From positions 1-64,000 of the forward strand of contig JBBSOC010000004.1 of assembly GCA_038260095.1 (NCBI GenBank): a stretch of DNA of 64,000 bases, read 5' to 3'. The notes under the pieces were generated by a model, which worked only from the letters and a program-made list of their open reading frames with translations, had not been told where the DNA came from and searched no databases. Below are positions 25,450 to 34,366 of this stretch, one piece after another. Position numbers and translations under genes: made by a program. How positions within the stretch are numbered: the first letter of the stretch is position 1; each line of letters begins with the position of its first letter. This DNA is from QHCE01 sp038260095. GTDB taxonomy: Bacteria; Actinomycetota; Actinomycetes; Mycobacteriales; QHCE01.

Positions 25450-26759
25450 CGTTGAATCATCCCTCGTATCGACGCCGTTCCGCTGGTCACAGTGGCCTCC
25501 CATTGCGCTGCCGCTTTGCCGCGAGTTTTTTCGCCCCACTTAGCTTGCCACCGACCTACGACCGGGTGGGCGGCAAATAAAGAGAGTATTCCAGCCACAC
25601 CCGCCCCGATAGCCGCACCAAAACCGCCTCCGATGGAGTCACCTAATCCGCCTGCGGCGATACCCACCATGATGCTGACAATCGCATGTGGAAGCGCGAC
25701 CTTGAGCGCTAAACCGGCACGTTTATCCACCTCAGTTCTGCCAACAAAACTTTGGTGTTCGCCCAAGATGTAGCCCAGCCGGCGCTGCGGATTGGCCATG
25801 TGATCGAAATCCGGTAATAGCTCCGCCAGCTTGTCCCAGGTTAACCAGGCATAGCGGCGAGGGTCCTGGGCGAGCGCGCTGAGTTGACTAGCACGCGAAG
25901 TGTTTTCCTGAGTGGCGGCAAGCGCTTGTGCAACCTCGTCTGTAGGGCAGAGTGTGAATGCCCCAGTTGCGCCTAGTGAGTCGGCCACCACACTGTTGTA
26001 AGCACCGTCGATGATCCCTCGAACATTCATCATCGACAAGCTGTCGGAGCCGATATGCTCGTCAAGCAGTGTGTACCAGGCCGACCTTCGGTTCATCTGC
26101 TCGCTCGGCACCGCATGCGCTATTTCCATCAAGAACTTCGCAAATCTGGCCGTCCGCCGGTCATGCAGGGCAAGCGCCGCTAATCCGGCATAAACCCGAG
26201 ATGCCAGTCCAGATCCCGGCGCCGGCGGAGTTCGTTCGATAGCCGAGCTCTGCCGTAGACTCACATTGAGCTCGATAAGTCCCTCCAGCCGGGCTACAAG
26301 TCGCTTGTCATCCAGCTCGGTGACATTGTCGGGGTTATGGTCCAGTATATCCAGCACCTGAGCCCGTAATCGCTGATCGGCCAGCTCCGGCCAGGCCGAC
26401 AGCACGAACCCTGGCTGGGCTAGCGCAGAGCAGAACGCGTTGAGGAGCGTGAACCGCTCGGAGTGCTGGGTTCGCTGCCGAAGCGCCGGCGTATCGAGAA
26501 TTCTGACTTGGATCCGGTTATTCCGAACAAGACGAAGTAGAGCGCGACAGGCGGGTGACGGCTGAGCGAGCTGGGCCAGGAGTAGCGCGTTATCGAATGC
26601 CTGCGTCTGCGACAGCAATGGAGTGGCTCCGCCGATGAGCATGTCCAGCATCACCACGCCGGTGGCGCTCACCGCTCGCGCGGCATACAGCTCTGGAGAG
26701 ACATCTTTACTGAAGTACACCGTGTCCAGAGCGCTGTAATAGTGCAGCTTGCTTGTCAC
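25446..26759 (-). CDS. unknown protein with Gly-rich hydrophobic C-terminal segment
   Basis: A 437-residue protein that I do not recognise. Residues 1-340 look helical and soluble, with the N-terminal HYYSALDTVYFSKDVSPELY. At about 350-400 there are two hydrophobic, glycine-rich stretches (IVSIMVGIAAGGLGD and GGGFGAAIGAGVAGILSLFA) typical of glycine-zipper or pore-like insertions, followed by a basic tail. It is the first gene of an operon with Nudix hydrolase and amidase. Base composition is not obviously different from neighbours. Confidence 0.6.
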   Translation of the reverse strand: MTSKLHYYSALDTVYFSKDVSPELYAARAVSATGVVMLDMLIGGATPLLSQTQAFDNALLLAQLAQPSPACRALLRLVRNNRIQVRILDTPALRQRTQHSERFTLLNAFCSALAQPGFVLSAWPELADQRLRAQVLDILDHNPDNVTELDDKRLVARLEGLIELNVSLRQSSAIERTPPAPGSGLASRVYAGLAALALHDRRTARFAKFLMEIAHAVPSEQMNRRSAWYTLLDEHIGSDSLSMMNVRGIIDGAYNSVVADSLGATGAFTLCPTDEVAQALAATQENTSRASQLSALAQDPRRYAWLTWDKLAELLPDFDHMANPQRRLGYILGEHQSFVGRTEVDKRAGLALKVALPHAIVSIMVGIAAGGLGDSIGGGFGAAIGAGVAGILSLFAAHPVVGRWQAKWGEKTRGKAAAQWEATVTSGTASIRGMIQR

Positions 26760-26883
26760 TCACAGCTCCTAGCTCCGGTACAAGTCAAGGCATTTTATTT
26801 TCCGGCGAGGCCGAGAGGCTGCGCAACCCACTGGTGAGCGTAGTTAAACCCATCGCCACCGCCCGATTGCCTAAGGAGAATGT
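26760..26883. other. operon upstream region, nothing recognised
   Basis: This short interval lies between the start of the unknown 437-residue gene and the 3' end of a gene fragment. It presumably carries the promoter of the operon; no clear hexamers or repeats stand out. Confidence 0.4.
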
Positions 26884-27070
26884 CTACTGACCAGCGTAGA
26901 CAACTATCCGCCGGGTAGCGTAAATATCGTCAGAGCCATACCAGAAACCTTTAGAGACGGCTGGGGCGGCAGAACGTTTGATTTCAATTGCCCACCGTTG
27001 AGTAGAGCTGATTTCAAGGACTAGATCGATCTCTGCGCCCGTGGCGGTTCGATAAAACCAAGCTTGTGAA
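26884..27070 (-). pseudogene. C-terminal remnant of a DUF4143-type ATPase
   Basis: Reading the minus strand to the TAG at 26884-26886 gives WFYRTATGAEIDLVLEISST followed by a segment with WAIEIKRSAAPAVSKGF, and ending IVVYAGQ. This is the typical C-terminus of AAA-family proteins with DUF4143 (restriction-nuclease-like fold, AEIDLV...EIK core). No start codon, ATPase domain or ribosome binding site precedes it, and upstream sequence belongs to another gene, so it is a fossil of a gene of about 400 codons. Confidence 0.7.
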
Positions 27071-27086
27071 CCAGGGCCGAATACAC

Positions 27087-27398
27087 CTACAAGCCCAACT
27101 TCGCCTTCGTTTCCTGCCAGGGCTCGGTAGCGATATCGCCACCCATAATGAGGTGATTAGCGTGCTCTAACATTTGGCGGTGAGCATGAGGATCACGCTG
27201 AGTCGTCAACGCTACACGTTGCCAGCGTTTCAGCATCTCCTGTAATCCGCTTAGGTCCATGGTTTCAGCCGTTTCGGCCAGCACAGTACGGTACTCGCGA
27301 TCGAAGTCACCAATTTCTTCACCAATCAGGGCTGCACGAATCTCGCTAGGCGTTGCGCCCAGCGGGCTCGCAGATATAGGTGCAACAGGAGAAGCCAT
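27087..27398 (-). CDS. DUF6247-like small protein
   Basis: A 103-residue protein from ATG at 27398. The core SEIRAALIGEEIGDFDREY followed by AETMDLSGLQEMLKRWQ matches the DUF6247 pattern, a small helical protein often paired with RelE-type toxins in actinobacteria. The partner expected just downstream is not present; only the DUF4143 ATPase fragment is. Upstream codons in the same frame to 27521 have Cys-rich, unconserved sequence and are excluded. Function as an antitoxin is inference from the family. Confidence 0.6.
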   Translation of the reverse strand: MASPVAPISASPLGATPSEIRAALIGEEIGDFDREYRTVLAETAETMDLSGLQEMLKRWQRVALTTQRDPHAHRQMLEHANHLIMGGDIATEPWQETKAKLGL

Positions 27399-27539
27399 AC
27401 CAACACCATAACCGAAGCGGCATCGTTGGAGGCATGCTGCGACCGCAACTGTGGTGAATAGCTGTAAGAATCGAAGTGCTTTGGCTGGTAGCGGGCCACT
27501 GTTGCCAAGGCGGGGTTCCACTCCTGAGCCTCAGTCGGC

Positions 27540-27869
27540 ATGGCGGCCGGCTGGCTTGATGAAGTGGAGGATCATCGCGGGATGGGCGAATACTTGATTC
27601 GAACGCAAGCAACCCACGAGTGGCCGGCCGTCCACCGAAATCGGATGCCTGTCGTGCTGACACCGTCCGGCTACGATTGCGCGGCGGTTAGTGGCTGGGG
27701 CGACTTCCGTTTGCAGTGCGGTGCCGCGCAGGTCACCTTCTCCGGTGAGGAAGCCGGGTGGCACGTTGTCGTTGAGGGTGAGCTGGCAGACACACAAAGA
27801 TTCATGGCGCAGGTCACGAGTCAAGTGACACAAGAATCAGGCGAGGCGTGCGAGTGGTTACCGCTCTGA
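27540..27869 (+). CDS. conserved small protein of unknown function
   Basis: A 109-residue protein, acidic, no membrane segment. A mixed alpha/beta domain with SGWGDFRLQCGAAQVTFSGE and the C-terminal QVTSQVTQESGEACEWLPL resembles conserved actinobacterial hypothetical proteins located next to this tRNA cluster, as far as I can recall. The start is unsure: ATG at 27540 has no ribosome binding site, and ATG at 27582 is an alternative with GGAGG too far upstream. It converges with tRNA-Ala. Confidence 0.6.
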   Translation: MAAGWLDEVEDHRGMGEYLIRTQATHEWPAVHRNRMPVVLTPSGYDCAAVSGWGDFRLQCGAAQVTFSGEEAGWHVVVEGELADTQRFMAQVTSQVTQESGEACEWLPL

Positions 27870-27896
27870 TGACGTGAGGCGTGGTGGGGCTGAGGG

Positions 27897-27972
27897 TGGT
27901 GGAGACGAGGGGAATCGAACCCCTAACCCCTGCCTTGCAAAGGCAGTGCTCTGCCAATTGAGCTACGTCCCC
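27897..27972 (-). tRNA. tRNA-Ala (TGC)
   Basis: A 76-nt cloverleaf on the minus strand. Acceptor GGGGACG pairs with CGTCTCC (one G-T), the D arm is GCTCAATTGGCAGAGC, the anticodon stem CTGCC/GGCAG carries loop TTTGCAA (anticodon TGC), and the T arm is AGGGGTTCGATTCCCCT. Discriminator A and encoded CCA. Confidence 0.97.
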
Positions 27973-28041
27973 GGGTGCGGAGCTTGCCAGCCGAATACTG
28001 GAGCTAGCTACCAGCCAAGATTATACCGGCGTCCGAAGTAG

Positions 28042-28161
28042 CTAAGGGGCATTTGTCGCTTCTTGCCAAAGTTCTCGCTCTTCACGAGCCACCCGAAGCT
28101 TTTTGAACACCAACAACGCAATTGTGGATACAGCCGCAACTAACACTATTCGCTTGAACAC
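28042..28161 (-). CDS. DLW-39 family protein (39 residues)
   Basis: A short frame from GTG at 28161 to TAG at 28042, exactly 39 residues. A hydrophobic N-terminal helix (FKRIVLVAAVSTIALLVFKK) is followed by a charged tail with RVAREERELWQEATNAP, the ELW/DLW motif after which the family is named. GGAAGG lies 9 nt upstream of the start. The family is found near gyrA and tRNA-Ile/Ala in actinobacteria; its function is unknown. It is easily missed because of its size. Confidence 0.85.
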   Translation of the reverse strand: MFKRIVLVAAVSTIALLVFKKLRVAREERELWQEATNAP

Positions 28162-28175
28162 GCAGCGCCGCCTTC

Positions 28176-28220
28176 CTTGTAAAGTCTTACAAGCCCTAAC
28201 CACCTATTGCTGGTTAGGGC
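28176..28220 (-). terminator. two consecutive hairpins between tRNA-Ile and DLW-39
   Basis: GCCCTAACCA/TGGTTAGGGC (28193-28220) and CTTGTAA/TTACAAG (28176-28193) form adjacent stems read downstream of tRNA-Ile on the minus strand. Together they may end the tRNA transcript, although no long T tract follows. The second stem ends just upstream of the DLW-39 ribosome binding site. Confidence 0.5.
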
Positions 28221-28351
28221 AACCGGGCTCCGTCGGGCCGACCGAAGCCCGCACCGCCGGGTCTGGGGGCTCGGTCCCCAGAAGAAATGACGAGCAGTAA
28301 CAAGCAAGGCGGGTTCGCGCTTATGGCGAACAAGGCTCACCCCCGAACTCG

Positions 28352-28425
28352 TGGGGCTAGCTGGAATCGAACCAGCGACCTCATCGTTATCAGCGATGCG
28401 CTCTAACCGACTGAGCTATAGCCCC
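28352..28425 (-). tRNA. tRNA-Ile (GAT)
   Basis: A 74-nt cloverleaf on the minus strand. Acceptor GGGGCTA pairs with TAGCCCC, the D arm is GCTCAGTCGGTTAGAGC, the anticodon stem CATCG/CGATG holds loop CTGATAA (anticodon GAT), and the T arm is GCTGGTTCGATTCCAGC. The CCA end is not encoded, unlike the tRNA-Ala and tRNA-Leu genes in this window. Confidence 0.97.
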
Positions 28426-28459
28426 GGGTGCGGGGCATAGATTACCCCACCGGTCGCGG

Positions 28460-29314
28460 CTATTCGCGCTCGGCCAGTGTTAGCTCGATTCCACCGGCTA
28501 AGTCCGCACAGACGTTATAGATGAACGCACCCAGTGTGGCCATCGCAGTGAATAAAACCATGTTCACCGCTCCCAATAGCGCCGATCCACCAATCACTAA
28601 CTTCGCGTCAATCGCGAACGTGGATGAACCTGCGTTTTGCTCGCCGCTACTGGTTAACGAGGTAATCGTCTCATTCAGGCTGTCGAAAACACCCATAGCG
28701 TCGAGCACAGTGTACAAGATCACTGAAGCCACAATTCCCATGACGAAAAGCACAAACGCCACAGCGAAAGATAGCCTCATCATCGACCACGGGTCGACCT
28801 TCTTCAACTGTAGCCGCGCGCGTCGCGGACCCCGGCCCGCAGCCGAAGCCACTGCTTCCCGAGCCTTATTCACAGCCTCACTGAATTGAAATTTCTCCGA
28901 AGTAGCTGACGCGTGTAGAGCAGAGTGTGAGCCTGGCCCGGTCGGCACGCTAAGCGGTTCAGGAACCTGCCGCGGTTGCGGTTCGGCTCCAGCGGCAGCC
29001 CGCTCCGCTGGAAAGTTGGGCGCGGATGCCATGCCATTGGAGCCATTGGACATCGGCTGCGGTGATGTTGGAGACCCAGGGCCGCGTCCAACAGTGCCCG
29101 GTGAGGGTAGCGGTACAGGTGGCCACGCTGGAGTAGGAGCTGCCACTGACGACACAGCGACCCGTGAGTTGGCCATCACCGACGTCTCTTCACCCGACGA
29201 CGTCTCTTCACGCAGCATGGAGGAAGGAGAATCAGCTAGCTCCGAATCCACCGCCGCCGAAGCTGTGTTCGGATCACGCTGAGTGCGATCGGCGCTGCTC
29301 GTAGCGTCGCTCAT
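28460..29314 (-). CDS. DUF3566 membrane protein
   Basis: A 284-residue protein. A long Ser/Pro-rich cytoplasmic N-terminus (about 1-165) precedes the DUF3566 domain, which begins KKVDPWSMMRLSFAVAFVLF and contains two helices (about 182-202 and 238-262) around an extracellular loop, ending ADLAGGIELTLAERE. This is the counterpart of the gene that follows gyrA in mycobacteria. ATG directly follows the gyrA stop (TAGATG). Its role is unknown; location suggests co-expression with gyrase. Confidence 0.9.
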   Translation of the reverse strand: MSDATSSADRTQRDPNTASAAVDSELADSPSSMLREETSSGEETSVMANSRVAVSSVAAPTPAWPPVPLPSPGTVGRGPGSPTSPQPMSNGSNGMASAPNFPAERAAAGAEPQPRQVPEPLSVPTGPGSHSALHASATSEKFQFSEAVNKAREAVASAAGRGPRRARLQLKKVDPWSMMRLSFAVAFVLFVMGIVASVILYTVLDAMGVFDSLNETITSLTSSGEQNAGSSTFAIDAKLVIGGSALLGAVNMVLFTAMATLGAFIYNVCADLAGGIELTLAERE

Positions 29315-31825
29315 CTATTCATCCTGTTCATCTGGTTCATCCACATTGCGTGCCATCGCAACAAGGCTGACGCCGGCGGGTAAATCCATCAGCTTCACAC
29401 CCATGGTATTGCGATCCCTGGTCCGACGAACAGGCTTCACCGGTGTGCGAATCACTCCACCGTTAGAGGTGATCGCGAAAAGCTCGTCCTCGCCAGAGAC
29501 CGCGAGGGCGCCCACTAAACTACCTCGTCTACTAACAATTCTTGCGGTAATGACGCCTTTCCCACCCCGTCCTTGCACCGGGTACTCCTCGATTGGCGTC
29601 CGCTTCGCAAATCCGCCTTCGGTGGCAACCAGCACATCCATGCCAGGTTGTACGACCTCCATGGCCAGTAGCTCATCACCGTCACCGAACCGCATTCCGA
29701 TCACGCCGCTAGTTGCCCGCCCCATGGGACGCAGTGCCTCATCGCTGGCTTGGAACCGAATCGACTGCGCCTGCTTACTCACCAGCAGTAAATCGTCTTC
29801 GGCAGTGATGAGCGCCGCCGCCATTAGCTCGTCGTCCTCTCGAAGGTTCACCGCAATGATCCCGCCTTGCCGGCTAGAGTCAAAGTCAGTAAGTACCGTC
29901 TTCTTAACTAAGCCTCGCTTAGTGGCTAGCACCAAGTACGGTGCTACTTGATAATCCGGGATCTGGATGATTTGCGCAATATGTTCATCAGGCTGGAAAG
30001 CTAGTAAATTGGCCACGTGCTGACCGCGAGCAGTACGATTAGCTTCGGGGAGTTCATACGTCTTCGCCCGATAGACCCGGCCCTTATTGGTGAAAAATAG
30101 GATCCAGTCATGAGTAGAGCAGACAAAAAAGTGCGCCACAATATCGTCTTGCTTTAGGGTTGCTCCCTGAACGCCTTTCCCGCCGCGGCGCTGCGAACGG
30201 TATAGATCCAGCTTGGTGCGCTTGGCGTAGCCAGTCCGCGATACCGTGACCACAACATCCTCGCGTGCGATGAGATCTTCCATGCATACATCACCGTCAA
30301 AGGGAACGATTCTAGTGCGTCGTTCATCGCCATACTTTGTGACAATCTCGGAGAGTTCAGAACTCACTAGCTGCCGTTGTCGCTCATCGCTGTCTAAAAT
30401 TGCCTGCAGCTCGGCAATGTCGCGCATTAGCTGCGCATACTCATCAACGATCTTCTGACGCTCCAGCGCCGCAAGCCGCCGAAGCTGCATTTCTAAGATC
30501 GCGTTGGCTTGAATTTCGTCAATATCGAGCAGCGTTATCAAACCGGAGCGGGCATTGTCCACTGTGGCACTCGCGCGAATCAGCGCGATCACCTCGTCAA
30601 TGGCGTCTAGCGCTTTAAGGAGGCCGCGCAAGATGTGCGCCCGTTCCTCCTTTTTTCGCAGCCGGTAGCGGGTTCTGCGAACGATGACCTCAATCTGGTG
30701 TGCCACGTAATAACGCAGCATCTCCGCCAAATTCAGAGTCCGAGGCACTCCTTCAACAATCGAAAGCATGTTGACGCCAAAAGAGTCTTGCAGCTGTGTG
30801 TGTTTGTAGAGGTTGTTCAGCACTACCTTTGCTACTGCATCTCGCCGGAGTACCAGCACCAGCCGCTGTCCGGTACGGCCAGAAGACTCGTCTCGGATAT
30901 CGGCAATTCCTCCCAGCTTTCCTTCTTTTACTAATTCAGCAATGCGCTCGGCAACATTATCCGGATTTACCTGGTAAGGCAGCTCGGTAACGACCAGCTG
31001 GGTTCGGCCTTTAACGTCTTCCTCGACATCAACCACAGAGCGCATACGCACGGATCCGCGCCCGGTTCGGTAGGCATCATCAATGCCCGAGGTGCCCACG
31101 ATAAGCGCGCCTGTTGGGAAATCTGGACCCCTGACCAGACCGATGACAGCCTCTAACGTCTCGGTAGGACCAGCATCTGGATGCGTAAGGCACCACTGCA
31201 CAGCACTGGCTACTTCACCAAGGTTGTGCGACGGAATATTGGTAGCCATACCTACAGCGATACCGCCGGAGCCGTTTACCAATAGATTGGGAAATCTGCT
31301 GGGTAGAATGTCGGGCTCTTGGGACCGCCCGTCATAATTGGGGCTGAAATTGACAGTGTCTTCGTCAATGTCGCGTAGCATTTCCATAGCCAGTGGGTCA
31401 AGCCGGCATTCGGTGTAACGCATTGCCGCTGCTGGATCGTTGCCAGGTGAGCCGAAGTTGCCGTTGCCATCCACTAACGGATGCCGCAGCGACCACGGCT
31501 GCGCCATGCGCACCAACGTGTCATAGATTGCCGAATCGCCATGGGGATGGAACTGTCCCATAACGTCCCCGACAACCCGGGAACATTTCACATAGCCACG
31601 ATCTGGTCGGTAACCACCGGCATACATGCCATACAAAATCTTCCGGTGCACCGGCTTGAGGCCATCGCGTACATCAGGAAGTGCCCGGCCAACGATGACG
31701 CTCATCGCATAGTCGAGGTAGCTGCGCTGTAGCTCTACTTCGATGCCGACGGGCTCGACATGGCCGCCGGGGCTCTCCCCGGCAGTGCTGACTGGGCCGT
31801 TGGGTGGCTGCGTGGTTACGGTCAC
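29315..31825 (-). CDS. gyrA: DNA gyrase subunit A
   Basis: An 836-residue gyrase A subunit of normal length, no intein. The quinolone-determining region reads HPHGDSAIYDTLVRMAQPWS with Ser and Asp at the positions equivalent to E. coli 83 and 87. The catalytic Tyr is in AAAMRYTECRLD. Six beta-pinwheel repeats form the C-terminal DNA-wrapping domain with the GyrA-box-like QRRGGKGVQG. The C-terminus is acidic (DEPDEQDE). GTG at 31825 is preceded by GGAAGG. gyrB lies 97 nt upstream. Confidence 0.97.
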   Translation of the reverse strand: MTVTTQPPNGPVSTAGESPGGHVEPVGIEVELQRSYLDYAMSVIVGRALPDVRDGLKPVHRKILYGMYAGGYRPDRGYVKCSRVVGDVMGQFHPHGDSAIYDTLVRMAQPWSLRHPLVDGNGNFGSPGNDPAAAMRYTECRLDPLAMEMLRDIDEDTVNFSPNYDGRSQEPDILPSRFPNLLVNGSGGIAVGMATNIPSHNLGEVASAVQWCLTHPDAGPTETLEAVIGLVRGPDFPTGALIVGTSGIDDAYRTGRGSVRMRSVVDVEEDVKGRTQLVVTELPYQVNPDNVAERIAELVKEGKLGGIADIRDESSGRTGQRLVLVLRRDAVAKVVLNNLYKHTQLQDSFGVNMLSIVEGVPRTLNLAEMLRYYVAHQIEVIVRRTRYRLRKKEERAHILRGLLKALDAIDEVIALIRASATVDNARSGLITLLDIDEIQANAILEMQLRRLAALERQKIVDEYAQLMRDIAELQAILDSDERQRQLVSSELSEIVTKYGDERRTRIVPFDGDVCMEDLIAREDVVVTVSRTGYAKRTKLDLYRSQRRGGKGVQGATLKQDDIVAHFFVCSTHDWILFFTNKGRVYRAKTYELPEANRTARGQHVANLLAFQPDEHIAQIIQIPDYQVAPYLVLATKRGLVKKTVLTDFDSSRQGGIIAVNLREDDELMAAALITAEDDLLLVSKQAQSIRFQASDEALRPMGRATSGVIGMRFGDGDELLAMEVVQPGMDVLVATEGGFAKRTPIEEYPVQGRGGKGVITARIVSRRGSLVGALAVSGEDELFAITSNGGVIRTPVKPVRRTRDRNTMGVKLMDLPAGVSLVAMARNVDEPDEQDE

Positions 31826-31922
31826 CTAGCTACCTTCCACTGTAGACATGATTTGGGCGATACCTCGTGGATATCCTGTGAAAAATTCTGACTTAAATTT
31901 GATGTCTGGGCCTGAAAATTCA

Positions 31923-33911
31923 TCAAATATCAAGGAAGCGGACGTCTCTAGCATTGCGTTGAATGAACGATCTACGCGACTCGACGTCTTCACCCATTAA
32001 CACTGTGAAAAGTTCGTCAGCTGTAGCCGCATCATCGAGCGTAACTTGCAGTAAAGTGCGACTCCCCGGATTCATTGTGGTTTCCCACAACTCGGGGTAA
32101 TTCATCTCTCCTAGACCTTTATTGCGCTGGATATCGTCAGGCTTTACTTTCGGGTTCTTCTCCTGACGCAACGCAATCAGCCCATCGCGCTCCCGATCGG
32201 AGAACGCGTACTCGACGTCGTCACCCTTCTTATTCCACTTGAGTTTGTACAGTGGAGGCTGCGCCAAATATATGTGTCCAAGCTCCACTAGCGGACGCAT
32301 GAAGCGAAACAGTAACGTCAGCAGCAGCGTGGTGATATGTTGCCCATCAACGTCGGCGTCGGCCATCAAAACCACTTTGTGGTACCGAAGCTTTTCTATA
32401 TCAAACTCGTCGTGAATACCGGTACCTAGAGCGGTAATGAGCGACTGTACTTCATTATTCTTCAGTACTTTGTCAATCCTGGCCTTTTCAACATTGAGTA
32501 TTTTCCCGCGAATCGGCAAGATACCTTGAATCCGCGGGTCGCGCCCCTGTTTGGCAGAACCGCCAGCCGAGTCACCCTCCACAATGAAAAGCTCGCATTC
32601 CCGCGGATCCGTGGACTGACAATCCGCAAGTTTCCCAGGCATCGAGTTGGAGTCCAGTGCATTCTTTCGCCTGGCCAATTTTCGGGCCTGGTGTGCGGCC
32701 ATCCTGGCTCGCGCTGCCTGTGAAGCCTTCGTCACGATGATACGAGCTTCGGCGGGATTGCGCTCAAACCAATCCAACAGCCAATCGTTGCATACCTTCT
32801 GCACGAAAGATTTAGCTTCGGTATTACCAAGTTTAGTTTTGGTCTGACCTTCAAACTGCGGATCAGAAAGTTTTAGCGAAATAATCGCGGTGAGACCCTC
32901 CCGTATATCATCTCCGGTGAGGTTATCATCCTTCTCTTTTACCAACCTTTTATCTCGTGCGTAGCGATTAACGATCGTGGTCAGCGACGTTCTAAAGCCT
33001 TCATCATGCGTGCCACCTTCGTGGGTGTTGATGGTATTGGCAAAAGAGTAGATTGATTCGGAGTAACTCTCGTTCCACTGCATCGCCACTTCTAGCGAGA
33101 CGCCGCCACTCTCGCCCTCGAATTCAATGATCGACTTATGGAGAGCCGTCTTCTTTGCGTTGAGGTGTCGAACGAAGTCAGCGATTCCATTTTTGTACTG
33201 ATACACCACCTCGCGATGACTTTCTGCCGCCTCGGCCGTGTCTAAGGTGTCTGGTGTGTGAATGCTTCGCTCGTCCCGTAGCAACATACTCAAGCCCCGG
33301 TTTAAAAAAGCCATTTCTTGTAACCGGCGGGATACTGACTCAAAGCTATACGTGGTGGTTTCGAAGATTTCTGGATCAGCCCAGAATGTCACGGTCGTTC
33401 CGTGCTTGCTGGTGGCCTGGCCTTTCTTAAGTTTAGCTGCAGGCTTGCTATTGACATAAGGCTGAGTCCAGACCCAACCGTCTTTGTGAATTTCTACTTC
33501 AAGGCGTCGCGACAACGCGTTTACCACCGAGACACCCACCCCGTGCAACCCACCCGATACCGCGTAAGACTTTCCGTCAAACTTGCCACCAGCGTGCAGC
33601 GTAGTGAGAACAACTTCTACGGCCGGCCGCTTCTCCACAGGGTGCATGTCTACCGGGATACCTCGCCCGTTATCGGAGACCCGTACGCCACCATCTTCCA
33701 GCAGGGTTACCTCTACCAGGTCGCAGTAACCGGCCAGTGCCTCATCTACCGCGTTGTCGACAACTTCCCAAACCAGGTGATGCAGCCCGCGCTCCCCGGT
33801 GGAGCCGATGTACATACCTGGCCGCTTGCGTACCGCCTCCAAACCTTCCAGCACAGTGATCGAACTAGCGCTGTATCCGGCCTTCTTGTCGGTAGCTGGC
33901 CGAGATGTCAC
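31923..33911 (-). CDS. gyrB: DNA gyrase subunit B
   Basis: A 662-residue ATPase subunit. GHKL ATP-binding motifs are EVVDNAVDEALAGYC, DNGRGIPVD and GGLHGVGVSVVNALS. The TOPRIM domain carries EGDSAGGSAKQGRD, PIRGKILNVEKAR and ADADVDGQHI. GTG at 33911 is preceded by GAGGG. It starts the gyrB-gyrA-DUF3566 run leading away from oriC. Confidence 0.97.
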   Translation of the reverse strand: MTSRPATDKKAGYSASSITVLEGLEAVRKRPGMYIGSTGERGLHHLVWEVVDNAVDEALAGYCDLVEVTLLEDGGVRVSDNGRGIPVDMHPVEKRPAVEVVLTTLHAGGKFDGKSYAVSGGLHGVGVSVVNALSRRLEVEIHKDGWVWTQPYVNSKPAAKLKKGQATSKHGTTVTFWADPEIFETTTYSFESVSRRLQEMAFLNRGLSMLLRDERSIHTPDTLDTAEAAESHREVVYQYKNGIADFVRHLNAKKTALHKSIIEFEGESGGVSLEVAMQWNESYSESIYSFANTINTHEGGTHDEGFRTSLTTIVNRYARDKRLVKEKDDNLTGDDIREGLTAIISLKLSDPQFEGQTKTKLGNTEAKSFVQKVCNDWLLDWFERNPAEARIIVTKASQAARARMAAHQARKLARRKNALDSNSMPGKLADCQSTDPRECELFIVEGDSAGGSAKQGRDPRIQGILPIRGKILNVEKARIDKVLKNNEVQSLITALGTGIHDEFDIEKLRYHKVVLMADADVDGQHITTLLLTLLFRFMRPLVELGHIYLAQPPLYKLKWNKKGDDVEYAFSDRERDGLIALRQEKNPKVKPDDIQRNKGLGEMNYPELWETTMNPGSRTLLQVTLDDAATADELFTVLMGEDVESRRSFIQRNARDVRFLDI

Positions 33912-34366
33912 GGGAGACCCTCTTTCTTTACGCCGAGCGGCGACTTGTGCACAAAGTTGTCCACGCGTGGTGAGGACCGCAGAATTAAACTGAAGTGTCT
34001 CAATACGCAGGTTATGTCATACAGTCTACCTCCTACCGGCCCAATAACCGGGCATTGACCCCATTGAAAGGCTCATAGCGAGCCTAAAGATGCTTTCTCG
34101 TAGGGGGGCACGCCGTAAAAGTAGTGTGAGTGCCATCGCAACACCTCATCGATGCGATCAAACCTCTGAGTATCGTTACTGTTTCGTGTCTACAAAAATG
34201 CGTCGCGCGACACGCCGAAACGCAACGTATGCCAGTCTGATAGCCAGGTGATTCTTGCCAGACTGACGGTAGCCGCCAGCACCGGGCTCACCGAACCAGC
34301 TAAGTAACCACATACCGTTCAAATCCGTACCACTCAGATCCTTACCACGGCTCGGCTGGGGGTTGT
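33912..34366. other. 455-nt divergent promoter region between gyrB and the Prim-Pol-like gene
   Basis: No gene is seen. It holds a DnaA-box-like TTGTCCACG at 33957-33965 close to the gyrB start, an imperfect inverted repeat GTTTCGTGTC ... GACACGCCGAAAC (34181-34221), and a CAGTCTG/CAGACTG pair (34233-34265). These may be operators for either gene. No convincing sigma-70-type hexamer pair was found. Confidence 0.4.

Noticed and set aside
28103..28300. Plus-strand frame between the tRNA genes
   Set aside because: It is antisense to the DLW-39 gene and the hairpins; composition does not look coding.
29315..33911. Inteins in gyrA or gyrB
   Set aside because: Both have normal length with continuous active-site motifs.
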